The notes beneath the pieces were generated by a model. The model saw only the letters and a list, made by a program, of their open reading frames with translations. It made no database searches and was not told where the DNA came from. The position numbers and the translations under genes are program-made. Below, piece after piece: positions 47,739-58,748 of a stretch of 64,000 nucleotides of DNA; position 1 is the first letter of the stretch, and the number at the start of each line of letters is the position of its first letter. This stretch comes from Hofstenia miamia (taxonomy: Eukaryota; Xenacoelomorpha; Acoela), in contig SCFE01000114.1 of the NCBI GenBank assembly GCA_004352715.1, positions 709,333-773,332 of the forward strand, in the 5' to 3' direction.

Positions 47739-49898
47739 AGACAATTTTAACATTTATTTCTAAGTAGCATGTCAATGAAAGGCTGAATTAGGCCTAATGA
47801 TGTATCTCATTTAAAAAACTAAAAAAGTCTAATTTTTTTATGAATATTTTAGAAAAAAAGTTCTATTTATCAATCAAAAACAGCGTTGAAACTATTGCTG
47901 AATCTAGAAATACTAACGATTTTCAAGCAATTATTCTCATTATAACACTAAATATTAATTAACACGTTTTCATTTCAGTATTATTTAATTAAATACGCCT
48001 TTTATTTGATCAATGGTAATAATTATACATTTAATAAATGAATTTCCACCTTTAAACTTTAAAATTTAAAAAATTTAAAATGTTTGATTCTAGACTATTA
48101 TTATGGCAACACTAACAAAACGAAAATTTCTCAAATACACAAGATTGATTGAGAAGTGGTAATTTTTTTCAAAGACATACAATAATTAATAATAATTGCC
48201 TGTAAGATAAAAATGAACATTGTACTAAATACATTACAAAAAGATGGATAAATTGTTTTAGATTAAGAAATGCTAAAGAAGTTAAGCTAGATGCGCGTTG
48301 ATAGCTTTGTAAGACAAAGATTGATGGGATATTTATTTGACAATGCTACACTTGGCAAAAGGGAAGGGGGTTGAATTCTAATCTGACATAGATTTCCCAT
48401 TCTTTTAAACATGCAGGTGATTTATAAGTGCTGTGCTACTCCCTTCTGCTGCCTCCCCATTTGAATCAGAATTACCAACAATTTTCCACAAGCAGAAATT
48501 TACGTAAACCTCCCAACTTATTTTTTCAAAATTTATAATTTTTAATTAGTTAATGCCTTGTTAACCCTTTAATGACCAGGTTTTAACTGATCCTAAAACA
48601 TCAATAAGTGCTCACCTGATAAAAAAGTTGATTGCATTAAGAACACATAAACATAGATTAAATATATTTTAAAATTTCAATAGTGGTAGCTTTAATACAT
48701 TCATCTGAGATTCAGAAATTGTATCTTTTTTAGATATTTCTATTCATTTATTAAGAAGGATATCCAATTAAATTATATTTCAAAGAGATCGGATTTTTCT
48801 TCTCTGAATATAAAAAATGTATATTTTAAGAGCGAACATGTTTTTTTCTGTAAACAACAAGCACTGCAATTATATGAAATCTCAAATGAATTTTTTAATA
48901 GAAATCTGCATGTAGCCTCCTTTGACTATCTACATTGATGAAATTTTGTATGATTGTTTCCAAATTGTGAAATTATCTCTTTGTGAGTCACTTAACACGG
49001 ACTAAATTACCAAAATGTAAAATGATTTCTTAAAAAGGATAAAAAAACGCTGATTGCTTGAATAGAGACGCGACAAAAAGCTTTTGTAATATCTCGTTTC
49101 AATTTAACAATAAATGTGTTGCTAACATAAAGAGACACAATTGAAATTTCATCTGACTTAGAATTATATTTAATTATCTTGAACACAGACGTCAGAAGAG
49201 AAATCCCTATTCAGCAGTATTGATAAAATATCTTGTATTATAAATTCAATTATCTTTTAACAATACAATGATTGATTTCTAAAAATATTAAGACTACCAT
49301 CATGTCTCAAATCATAATAAACATTGAAATATTTTGCATTGCATAATTCAATCTTCTGAAGAGAAAAAATTTCCAAAATACTTTCGAAACATATCAAAGA
49401 ACAAAGTTCATTATAAAAAAACGTTCTACCTGAAATGAAAAATCAAAGGTCGTTTGGCGCCATTAATTTTTTATTACAATGCCTTTAATTACTTAGTATA
49501 TTTGGTTTACTGACTTAACAAATTTATATCTATATGGAATATAGAAATTTTAAGGTCATGGCTGCGCGGTGGGCCCTTTATGAATATCCTTAAATGCAGT
49601 TTAAGAGAACAGACGAAAATGCTTTTTACGACATTTACTTAGTCAATTAAATCAATTTAGATACCAATTACTCTGACATTATGTACTAATTTCTGAAATC
49701 TACTCTGCTTCTGAAATTATAACGACACTACGCTTTATAAATACAATTTGTCCATCACTGCTTCATCTGTAACTGCTTTGACACTGTGTTCCGATGGTTT
49801 GGGAATAAATTTATTATTTTGTATTAAAACTAATTAATGAATTCTAACAGACATGTTAACTTCTGTATTTTCAAGATAGAAACGCCCCAGGATTTCAG
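47739..49898. other. Gene-less stretch
   Basis: No gene or transposon recognised. Confidence 0.6.
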
Positions 49899-49920
49899 AT
49901 ATATATATATATATATATAT
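49899..49920. repeat. (TA)n microsatellite
   Basis: Eleven TA units. Confidence 0.9.
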
Positions 49921-50340
49921 CGCTTCATATTACAACTTCAAATTAGTTTTAGGTGTATTTTAATCGAAATTAATGTGGATTTCTCTTGGAAATAAATTAA
50001 TGTCATGGAGTTAGAGTAATTAAACTTTTTTAGAAGATCCGGCACCTTCTGCTATAAATTATCTATTTCTGTAGTTCAGTTTCCAGGAAATGGGAAAACT
50101 TAGAATTTCTTTTTGAGAAATTATAAAAATTGAGTAAAATTATTAAAAGTTTAGTAAAAAGTTACAAATTTATGACAGCATTTCTAAACAGTTGTTAATT
50201 TCAAAACGCTTAAGCGATGGCTTATTAAAATTTTTACCGCTTTCGTTTAAATAGGTTATATATTCTGTTTCTTAAGTACCTTAGTTTCGTTATTTATGTG
50301 TATTAGTTACTATAATTTTTTCAAATTTCTTAAATATTTA

Positions 50341-50692
50341 CGTCAATGGGTTACCATCATCTTAAGTTTACAAGGAATAACGGAAATTTATTTACATACA
50401 CCTACACTATAAACGATCCTACTAGATAAAGTTAAAATAGATTTAAAATCATCATATTGTGCTTTCGTTGTAATAATTTAACTTTTGTCGTTGTTTTATA
50501 TATATATCATTGCCTTTGGAATTATAGGAAGCTCTGTTCTTAATATATTTTAAATTGCTTTTCCCAAATTAGATGGTGATGACTAAAAATTTCCGAAGTT
50601 GATGACCTTTTAGATGTTCTTTATTTCCAGATGTCACTTAGTTTCACCGATAAATGATTTATTACAATCATAACAGGTATATTGTTATAACC
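50341..50692 (-). pseudogene. Penelope-like element 3' end (copy 2)
   Basis: Minus strand. A frame at 50692-50602 reads QYTCYDCNKSFIGETK, then a stop, then HLEIKNI. The C..C..KS(F/Y)IGETK box is that of the GIY-YIG nuclease in copy 1, with the Arg after ETK changed to a stop and EH degraded. At 50374-50341 the sequence CTTGTAAACTTAAGATGATG then GTAACCCAT matches the 3' motif of copy 4 (TTGTAAGCTGACGAGGATGG, TAACACAT). It is clearly older than copy 1. Confidence 0.7.
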
Positions 50693-50729
50693 TAGAGACA
50701 AAACTTAGTATTTTTAAATTTGCTCTTTG

Positions 50730-50753
50730 TATATATATATATATATATATATA
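50730..50753. repeat. (TA)n microsatellite
   Basis: Twelve TA units. Confidence 0.9.
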
Positions 50754-51192
50754 CATTGCTTTGGTTGGAAGAACTAATGGATGCAGCCATTTAGATTATA
50801 CTCACTAATATAAAAGGCTAAGATAAAATGATTGTTTGGGAAACATTTCAGTAATATTTGAAACAAATTTTATAAAAACACAAATGCAGTATTTTATTTC
50901 AAAATTGATAAGCATTTGTTGCCATAGTGAAGACATTTGAAATTATTTTCAAAAATTTCTGCTCGTTTGGACAACCATCCAAATTTTAGCAATAAGCTTA
51001 CAAGAGATAAATTTTTACATCAGGAACTGAGAACTATGGTGCGCTAGCCACAGGCTTGTCAATGAAGCAGAATTTTAAATACATAGCCCCTAGAAATTTC
51101 TCATAGGGATTCCCAAGAGACAAATGACATGCATGTGTATCTATGCTAACTATTTGTGCTTCCTGGCTCTTCGCAAAATTTATGCAGGTTTT

Positions 51193-51198
<6 letters not shown>
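50754..51198. other. Gene-less stretch
   Basis: No feature recognised. Confidence 0.6.
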
Positions 51199-51230
<32 letters not shown>

Positions 51231-51456
51231 NNNNNNNNNNNNNNNNNNNNNNNNNNNNNNNNNNNNNNNNNNNNNNNNNNNNNNNNNNNNNNNNNNNNNN
51301 NNNNNNNNNNNNNNNNNNNNNNNNNNNNNNNNNNNNNNNNNNNNNNNNNNNNNNNNNNNNNNNNNNNNNNNNNNNNNNNNNNNNNNNNNNNNNNNNNNNN
51401 NNNNNNNNNNNNNNNNNNNNNNNNNNNNNNNNNNNNNNNNNNNNNNNNNNNNNNNN

Positions 51457-51490
<34 letters not shown>

Positions 51491-51496
51491 TATATA
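51199..51496. repeat. (TA)n array containing a 226-N gap
   Basis: TA repeats at 51199-51230 and 51457-51496 border N at 51231-51456. The missing part is probably more of the array. Confidence 0.95.
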
Positions 51497-52659
51497 TACT
51501 GGGGTGACAAAATGCTACGTACACCTATATTCAAAATAAAAAAACTATAGAGTAAAACAAAAATAAAACAGTTTTCAGTATTTAATACATCGTCCATGTC
51601 TTCTTAGAATCATTTGCACTCTATTTGGCATGCTTTCGTATAATTTTTCTATTGTTTGCACAGAAATCGAGTTCCGAATTGTTCGAACAACAGAATCCAT
51701 GTTCTCCTAAGAAATAACTTGATCTTTCAAACGTTGCTTTAAAATCGCCCACACGTTTTCAATCACGTTTAAATCAGGGCTATATGGGGGGCCAGTTTTC
51801 AACCTCAATGTTGTTTTCTTCGAAAAAATCTTTGACTATTTTGGCTTTATGCATGGGTGCATTGTCTTGTTGAAAAACGTACCTAGGCATAAGAATCCCC
51901 TCTTTTGCATTTTCCAACAAACTAACATACCCTGATGAATTGAGAGTATTCAGGCAAGAATATAAAACTTTTTTACCATCGGCACAGATCGCACCTCAGT
52001 ACATAATGGATCTTCTATCTGTGGACATTGACTTAACGTGTGCATCTGAAAATCGGGTACCATTTTTTCACCAAACATCTGCGTTTCCATCGCCACTAAA
52101 GATCGCTCGTTTCCAGTCGCCAACTGTTCTGTTGCGTCTTTGTCGGCAACATCGGAACCTGACATGGGCATTTTCCTTCCTCAAAGTGGGTTTTTTGGAG
52201 GCTGATCTGCCGCTGTCTGCTAATAGTTCGAACCGAGACTGTCGAATTGCAAAAAAACTGTTTCACTCAGTAGTGAGAGTGACACGCCTTATGCTTCGTC
52301 TGGTTTTGTCAATTTTTGCTTTCTTCCCGTTGATTTACCAGCTGTAAATGTACCATTTCTCTCATATTTCCCCAAAGGAAGACAAGGCCGAAGATCTGCT
52401 TCTTAAATCGAGAACTTCTACTGTTTTCTTCCATGAAAAATGTTGTTTTCGCAGAATAACGACTTGCTAAACAATAGAATCAGGCAATGGTTTCCCATTT
52501 CATGTGTTTTATGCTATTGCAAAATGTAATATGACTAAATTTTTTTTAATTAACAATGTATTATCACAAACGTGATGATTTTGTAGCTTCAGTTGATTCA
52601 TTTAGAATGGTTGTAAAAAGTTTAAAACACGATTTACGTAGCATTCTGTCAACTTACTG
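51497..52659 (-). mobile_element. Tc1-type DNA transposon, complete but inactive
   Basis: The left end TACTGGGGTGACAAAATGCT and the reversed right end CAGTAAGTTGACAGAATGCT are inverted repeats sharing TGACA-AATGCTACGTA. TA flanks both ends (within the microsatellite on the left, TA at 52660 on the right). Its 1.16 kb is typical for Tc1-type elements. It encodes one transposase on the minus strand, broken by stops and frameshifts. Confidence 0.9.
51575..52434 (-). pseudogene. Tc1-type transposase pseudogene (DD34E)
   Basis: Minus strand, from an ATG at 52434 to TGA at 51575. The N-terminal part (KKQIFGLVFLWGNMRE, then GRKQKLTKPDEA in another frame) is a worn helix-turn-helix DNA-binding region. 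The catalytic part reads GDWKRAIFSGDGNADVW where the family has SDE, so the first Asp seems lost. Then come DAHVKS, CADGKKVLYS, YVFQQDNAPMHKAK with the second Asp, and SPDLNVIENVWAILKQRLK with the Glu, 34 residues after that Asp. It ends LYESMPNRVQMILRRHGR. Faults seen: W to stop before GAICADG, R to stop after DVW, one extra C in a C6 run at 51785-51790 that shifts frame within WPPYSPD, and at least one frameshift in the N-terminal third. The plus-strand ORF at 51940-52347 is antisense to it. Confidence 0.92.
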
Positions 52660-52664
52660 TATAC

Positions 52665-52712
52665 CAGACTTGTCAACGAGCCGACATTTCCAAGCTCGGC
52701 TCGGCTCGGCTC
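52665..52712. mobile_element. hAT-type family A terminus, cut by a gap
   Basis: CAGACTTGTCAACGAGCCGA followed by CATTTCCAAGCTCGGCTCGG matches the reversed right end of 11753-12401. It begins six bases after the Tc1-type element, so its 8-bp target site (52657-52664) overlaps the Tc1 terminus. The rest is in the gap. Confidence 0.85.
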
Positions 52713-53712
52713 NNNNNNNNNNNNNNNNNNNNNNNNNNNNNNNNNNNNNNNNNNNNNNNNNNNNNNNNNNNNNNNNNNNNNNNNNNNNNNNNNNNNNNNN
52801 NNNNNNNNNNNNNNNNNNNNNNNNNNNNNNNNNNNNNNNNNNNNNNNNNNNNNNNNNNNNNNNNNNNNNNNNNNNNNNNNNNNNNNNNNNNNNNNNNNNN
52901 NNNNNNNNNNNNNNNNNNNNNNNNNNNNNNNNNNNNNNNNNNNNNNNNNNNNNNNNNNNNNNNNNNNNNNNNNNNNNNNNNNNNNNNNNNNNNNNNNNNN
53001 NNNNNNNNNNNNNNNNNNNNNNNNNNNNNNNNNNNNNNNNNNNNNNNNNNNNNNNNNNNNNNNNNNNNNNNNNNNNNNNNNNNNNNNNNNNNNNNNNNNN
53101 NNNNNNNNNNNNNNNNNNNNNNNNNNNNNNNNNNNNNNNNNNNNNNNNNNNNNNNNNNNNNNNNNNNNNNNNNNNNNNNNNNNNNNNNNNNNNNNNNNNN
53201 NNNNNNNNNNNNNNNNNNNNNNNNNNNNNNNNNNNNNNNNNNNNNNNNNNNNNNNNNNNNNNNNNNNNNNNNNNNNNNNNNNNNNNNNNNNNNNNNNNNN
53301 NNNNNNNNNNNNNNNNNNNNNNNNNNNNNNNNNNNNNNNNNNNNNNNNNNNNNNNNNNNNNNNNNNNNNNNNNNNNNNNNNNNNNNNNNNNNNNNNNNNN
53401 NNNNNNNNNNNNNNNNNNNNNNNNNNNNNNNNNNNNNNNNNNNNNNNNNNNNNNNNNNNNNNNNNNNNNNNNNNNNNNNNNNNNNNNNNNNNNNNNNNNN
53501 NNNNNNNNNNNNNNNNNNNNNNNNNNNNNNNNNNNNNNNNNNNNNNNNNNNNNNNNNNNNNNNNNNNNNNNNNNNNNNNNNNNNNNNNNNNNNNNNNNNN
53601 NNNNNNNNNNNNNNNNNNNNNNNNNNNNNNNNNNNNNNNNNNNNNNNNNNNNNNNNNNNNNNNNNNNNNNNNNNNNNNNNNNNNNNNNNNNNNNNNNNNN
53701 NNNNNNNNNNNN
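52713..53712. other. Assembly gap of exactly 1000 N
   Basis: A placeholder-length gap inside a family A element. ORFs spanning it are meaningless. Confidence 0.97.
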
Positions 53713-54460
53713 CACACATAATTTAACATTTTAATGAATCTGGTACCACGGATTAGACATGTAAATACAATTCAATTAAAATATAGACAATAATCAGCTA
53801 TATTTCTATTTATATATTTCATATATTCGTCATGTATTTCAATTCATGTGAAATTATAATAAGATTTACTTCATTACAAGAAGGACTTACTCGTAAGTAT
53901 TCGGTTTAAGAGTACTTTGATGTTCTGTATTTTTAAGAATTTTGTTTTCAAGTTGAAAGTCTTGCAGATTTATGTGTAAATAATATGACTGCAATTTGTG
54001 GTGGAACTGTGTTTCCACTTCCCATTTTTCTCTATTTGCAAATGAATATGGTATACATTTGTAATTCTATTTTAGTTACGAGCTCATCTTCTTTTCTAAG
54101 AAGTTAGTATAACAATTTGTTTTGGACTTCTCTGTCAATTTTTGCAATTTCTCTATTTGGTTTGTGTCCTCTAATTTTTAATGCCCTCATCACCATTAAC
54201 AAATTTGACATTTCCCAAATGTAGGCATTTCCTACTTTATAAATGATAAACTTTTAGCGGAGTGCTTGTTATTATTGTTGTTATGGTTTCCATGAAATGT
54301 TTAATTGTAAGCTATACATATGAAAACAACTGTTTAAGTTAAAATTATTAAGGCCTGTCTTAGCTACACAATTTAATTTGCCAGACTTAATCAGCCTGAC
54401 TTTTTAAATTTATACAGTAATGATATATCTTGGTGTAATTGAAATTATATTAATTAATGT

Positions 54461-54463
<3 letters not shown>
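53713..54463. other. Gene-less stretch
   Basis: No feature recognised. Confidence 0.6.

Positions 54464-54519
<56 letters not shown>
54464..54519. repeat. (TA)n microsatellite
   Basis: A long TA array with one C interruption. Confidence 0.95.
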
Positions 54520-54554
54520 AATAGAAATAGTATATTTATAATGTGTAGCAATTG

Positions 54555-54880
54555 AAACAGAAATGTTTTTCAAGATCGCTGTCTTCTGATGAATTGAGAA
54601 GTTGATAGCACTTTAAGTTTTAACATGTCGCTCAAAATCATTTTTAGCCAGTTTGCTTTTTATTCTAACCAATCTGATTCTTCATTTAGAAAATCAGAAT
54701 TTTGAAACACAATTTTTGAGAAGTTGTTCAATCTTTCCGTAATTCTGCTTGATGCAGAAGAAGTATTTCTTAGATGAAGGCGAGCAGTGATAATAGCTAT
54801 TATTATATTCTCAGAGATGAAGTGGATGGCGTTGGCTATGGCCACAAATATAAGATAAAAAAACCTATGGAGCGACAATT
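54555..54880 (-). pseudogene. Possible fifth Penelope-like 3' end
   Basis: On the minus strand a 72-codon frame (54878-54660) ends RITERLNNFSKIVFQNSDFL then NEESDWLE. It is followed by TCAGAAGACAGCGATCTTG and AAAAAC, which resembles the 3' motif style of the other copies. No GIY-YIG box is visible. Confidence 0.25.
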
Positions 54881-54920
54881 CATTTCCACCTTACCTTACG
54901 AGGTCCATGGGATCCCTACC

Positions 54921-55070
54921 CAGTGTACTCAGGGGGGACATGGTGGAATGCCCCCGCCAGGTTTCCAAATTTAATTTTGACTGGATAAATCAAAAAATGT
55001 TTCGTAAAAAATTGAAAAATTTAAAATCTAGGATCGTGAAATGCATTTTTAGGGTCTATTTTCTCAATAA
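54921..55070. mobile_element. hAT-type MITE family C, partial copy, reversed
   Basis: It begins CAGTGTACTCAGGGGGGACA, equivalent to the right end CAGTGGCGTAACCAGG of 14632-14860 reversed, and follows that element through GGAATG, TTTCCAAATTTAATTTTGAC, TGGATAAATCAAAAAAT and TAGGGTCTATTTTCTCAATA. It has a local duplication of AAAAAAT..AAAAAATTG. The far half is missing. Confidence 0.8.
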
Positions 55071-56411
55071 CCATCTAAGCATTATACAAACGCGTCTATT
55101 AAACATTAAACAATTCATTTCCTGCTTTCATGTTTTTGAATCTTTTTAATAATATCAGCAACATTTATTATAATCAAAAAGACTACAATATAAAAATATT
55201 TTACAAATGACTAAAACTTTTGAATAGCTTTTTAGTAAAAAACTAGAGATGTGGTTTAGCAGACATGGTTGTCATTCTCAACCCTGCATATCTGTTTTGT
55301 TTTGTCTATTAGAATCATACACGTATGTTCTACAAAATTTACATAACTTTACCAACGCCCCCTATAGGACTTTTAATTACATTTAAATACAGACATTTCT
55401 ACTATTCCCTGTTGTCAATAAATATAGCGCGTTGTGAGATTTAGTCAGAAGTTAGAAAAGATGAAATTCGTATTTATTATTCGTGCAGGAAACAAAACAG
55501 TCGGTAGATGTCTGTGTACTACTAAATATATTACAGAAATGAACTAGTTGCTTTCGAAACCATAAATAATAAGGATTATTATAAAGCTTTTCTTCTTAAT
55601 AAATTTATCGCATTTCGAATGAGTACCAACAAATCCTGATAATTGGTTAAAACAATAACCTGATATCTTAAGATTTTGTAAATTATGGTGCATTCACTAT
55701 AATTGATTGTTAATTATTAATGGTGGAATATTTGACGAGTGGAAAGAGATACTTGGCTAATAAACCGGCTTTGGAGGCATTGTTAAATAAATACGAAACG
55801 GAAAGTGTCAATTTCCTATTTCGACAACAAAGCCACTCGGAAAGATGTTTAATTGGATATTATCAAATATTCGGCATCTAATCAGCGACCAAAATGTTAG
55901 CTAAGGTAAATAGCCTAATGGAATTTCTGAGAATATCATAACGCAACCAAATATGATAAATTTACCACCATTGCTGATAAGAACCAAATATAATAATTTA
56001 ATCGTGAAAAGCCTAAATGCTGTAATAACAAAGCCTACTTTCATCAATTTTTGAATATTTTAAAATAGTGAATTAATCAATAATGAATTATGAAATTGTC
56101 TTTAATTATGCATTTCAGTCCATTGTATGTTTTAAGCTATCGCTAAAATATGGCTTTAGTTTTCGTTACATTCACTTACAATAACAAAACTTCATCAAAG
56201 AAATAGATTTAATTCTACCACAGATGCGCAAAATTGATAAAAGTTTAGCATAATTCGAAAATTACTTAAATATATTTAAGTAATTCTTAATGAAATTACT
56301 GCATAAAACACCACAAACTGCAACGCATTCCACTTTCAAAACGAGTGAAACTTTTAAATAATTTTTGAAAAGTTCTTAAAAATGGTAACTTTGTATCAAA
56401 ATTATTCATTG
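55071..56411. other. Gene-less; 55640-55960 may be regulatory
   Basis: No gene recognised. Between about 55640 and 55960 is mixed-composition DNA with TTAATTATTAATGG, GATTGTTAATTA and ATTGGATATTATC, a possible conserved element. A TAGAGATGTGG at 55244 looks like a hAT tip but has no partner. Confidence 0.35.
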
Positions 56412-56863
56412 CATACCGCGGTAGCGATTTACTCAATTGCGGTGGTTAGCGGTAGAATTAAAACAACTTGCGGTTGCATTGGATTTAAAATCTCTAAGTA
56501 TTTCTCAAAACATTTTTCTGAAACAAAACTAAGAGATTTCACATACAAAATATTAAAAGTAATTTTTACATATTTCATTGAAAATTTGATACTACACAAA
56601 TAAAATTGAATGAAATCACAAAATATCAAGAAATTGTATTAAACTTTTCTATGAATGATCCATCATAATCCTTAAAAAATAATTCAGAAATATAAATATT
56701 TTCTTACGAAGATAAAAATAGCCATTGTTGCGGTATACCGCGGCAAAATTTCACTTATTGCGGTGTTTTGCGGCAAAAAGCATACATTGCGGTGGTTAGC
56801 GGGTGAAATTTTATTCTATGCGGTGGCAATAATTTTAAAAAACCTGTACCGCGCCCATCTCTA
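56412..56863. mobile_element. hAT-like fragment with GCGGT word clusters
   Basis: It ends CCTGTACCGCGCCCATCTCT then A, reversed TAGAGATGGGCGCGGTACAG, a hAT-style tip. Two clusters of GCGGT/ACCGC words lie at 56412-56475 and 56730-56830, sharing ATTGCGGTGGTTAGCGG in the same orientation at 56436 and 56786. No matching left tip or target duplication (GTTGGAAT on the right) was found, so the left end is missing or altered. Confidence 0.6.
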
Positions 56864-57388
56864 GTTGGAATATTATCTCTTTTCACATTATAAAATAATT
56901 TATATATTCACGTGAATTTTAAATTTTCATCAGATTATTTAGGTTACGCCATATGGATTCTGCGAATGAGTGGCTTAGCACAACTGAACCAATACATTTG
57001 GCACAAAAACTTTATCCCCATTTGGAGTTATAAATCAAAATTAATTGTAACACGTTTGTATCAGTGCAAGTAGTTAATTGGGCAATAAATCTTGATGGTT
57101 TTCCAAAACTTTTCTAAAATCCACCATACATGTACATGCGGGTCAGTTCTTATATCATGTTACCGTGTTTTCATTGTTTCCCAAATTTGATTTATTATGT
57201 TTATCAAATATATAAAGTTATTAAACGAGATTCACATTTTTATTTATAAATGTACGTGGCATAATTTTTTAGTAAAGTTTTTTGAAATAAAAAGTTCAAT
57301 CGAGTTTGTTTTTAGACTCTCCACAAATCAATTGCTTAGCTTATTTTGACCTTTAGATTTCAAGGAATTAAGAACAAGTATAAACATG
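56864..57388. other. Gene-less stretch
   Basis: No feature recognised. Confidence 0.6.
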
Positions 57389-57426
57389 TATATATATATA
57401 TATAAATAAATATATATATATATATA
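57389..57426. repeat. (TA)n microsatellite
   Basis: A TA array interrupted by an AAATAAA block. Confidence 0.9.
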
Positions 57427-58389
57427 CATAATAAATGGTATTTTGTATTTAAAGTTGATAGAGACAATTTAAAACTTTATGACAAAATAACATTTATAAT
57501 ATCCCATTGTTATAAACTCATCAATTTTATTGTGGATAACCTCAAAGAATATAGTCTAACTAATTTATCGATCAGAGTTTAACCATTAAAACTGCATTGA
57601 AATCAATATATATATATTTATTAATATTTCCAGACAGAAAAAAATTCTTCATAATTTTTTCATTACATTTTTAAGAAGATGTTAATTTTTTAATCCATAT
57701 GCATGTATAAATAATGGCCAATCGATAATGCTATTTACACAGGATTTGGTGTGATATAATTTTGACATTGTATTAACAAAATTATACCTTGCTAAAGGTC
57801 TAATCTTTCTCAGTTATGTTAACACACGGATACAAAAACGTTATGCAAACAATTTGATATTTTTCAACAAGATTAACTAACATGATTATTTTTTGCATAA
57901 TATAATTGCTAAACAATTCATTCAAAATTTAAATTTTCAAATACAAGCAGGCTTTGTTTTTGCTTACCAAAATTTATACACCAAGTTGAAAATCAAAGAC
58001 CACGCCTCAGATAAAAAATGCTCACTAGTTCTAATCTACAGATTACTGTTTTATTCACTGTGTACAATAGGTTTATGACTGTTTGCCATTCTTTATGGCC
58101 ATACCACCATCATTTGATCATTTTTATGAAACGCTTGAAGTTCCCCCTCTTCCTCCCTCGTAAAACATTTTTCATTTTTTCAAAAGTGGAATTAATTGAA
58201 AAATTTAAAATAAAAGTCTATTTACACCACTAAAAAAATATGCCGTGCATTTTTACAAATAATTTGATAGTATAAATTTTAAATTGAACATGAACTTGAA
58301 ATCTGATGTATATATGTTTGTTTGTAGGTTAAGTACGCAGTTTTTTATAGGATCAATATCATTAAAAGTAAGAAACCAATAAGTCAAAT
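57427..58389. other. Gene-less stretch
   Basis: No gene recognised. The ORFs at 57893-58078 and 58018-58233 have no motif, and I could not read an RT domain here for the Penelope-like fragment that follows. Confidence 0.55.
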
Positions 58390-58748
58390 ATAATTTATCA
58401 AATAATGTGCACCTGTGGTGAAGATTATATTGGTTTTTCTAGTAGGCAACTATCAAGAAGAATTAAAGAATATGAGACCAGTTCTAATATATCGAATCAT
58501 CTAATTAAGTGCGGACTAAATTTTGAAACATAAATCTTACATGAGAGATCAATGTCAAGTCATTTAAAAATCAATGTGAGTATTTTTAGTCATGGGTTGC
58601 AACCAAGTTTAAACACAAAAGAAGGCTATATTTATAAATTAAACTTGCCACTTTTTAAAATTTAAAAAATTATAATTATTATTGTAAAATCTAGTAAATT
58701 TAGAGGGAATAATTTGTAAAACTGACGATGACTTTCTAAGTCGAAATA
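58390..58748 (+). pseudogene. Penelope-like element 3' end: GIY-YIG endonuclease (copy 3)
   Basis: Plus strand. One frame runs from about 58390 to a TAA at 58663-58665 with a single internal stop (58531-58533). It reads IIYQIMCTCGEDYIGFSSRQ, then LSRRIKEYE, then SNHLIKCGLNF. After the stop come QPSLNTKEGYIYKLNLPLF and the end. The CTCG..YIG box, the R..RIKE helix and the late (P/L)SLNTKEG block match the order of a Penelope-like GIY-YIG C-terminus. The His of the usual R..EH is Tyr here. At 58712-58748 the 3' motif TTTGTAAAACTGACGATGAC then TTTCTAAGTCGAAAT follows. No RT is upstream, so the copy is 5'-truncated. It is a different subfamily from copy 1. Confidence 0.78.

Noticed and set aside
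51940-52347. A 135-codon plus-strand ORF, the longest gap-free frame apart from microsatellite frames
   Set aside because: It is antisense to the Tc1-type transposase pseudogene, whose minus-strand motifs explain the sequence.
55244-55265. TAGAGATGTGGTTTAGC as the left tip of the element ending at 56863
   Set aside because: The 8 bases before it do not match GTTGGAAT after 56863, and the tip diverges after TAGAGATG.
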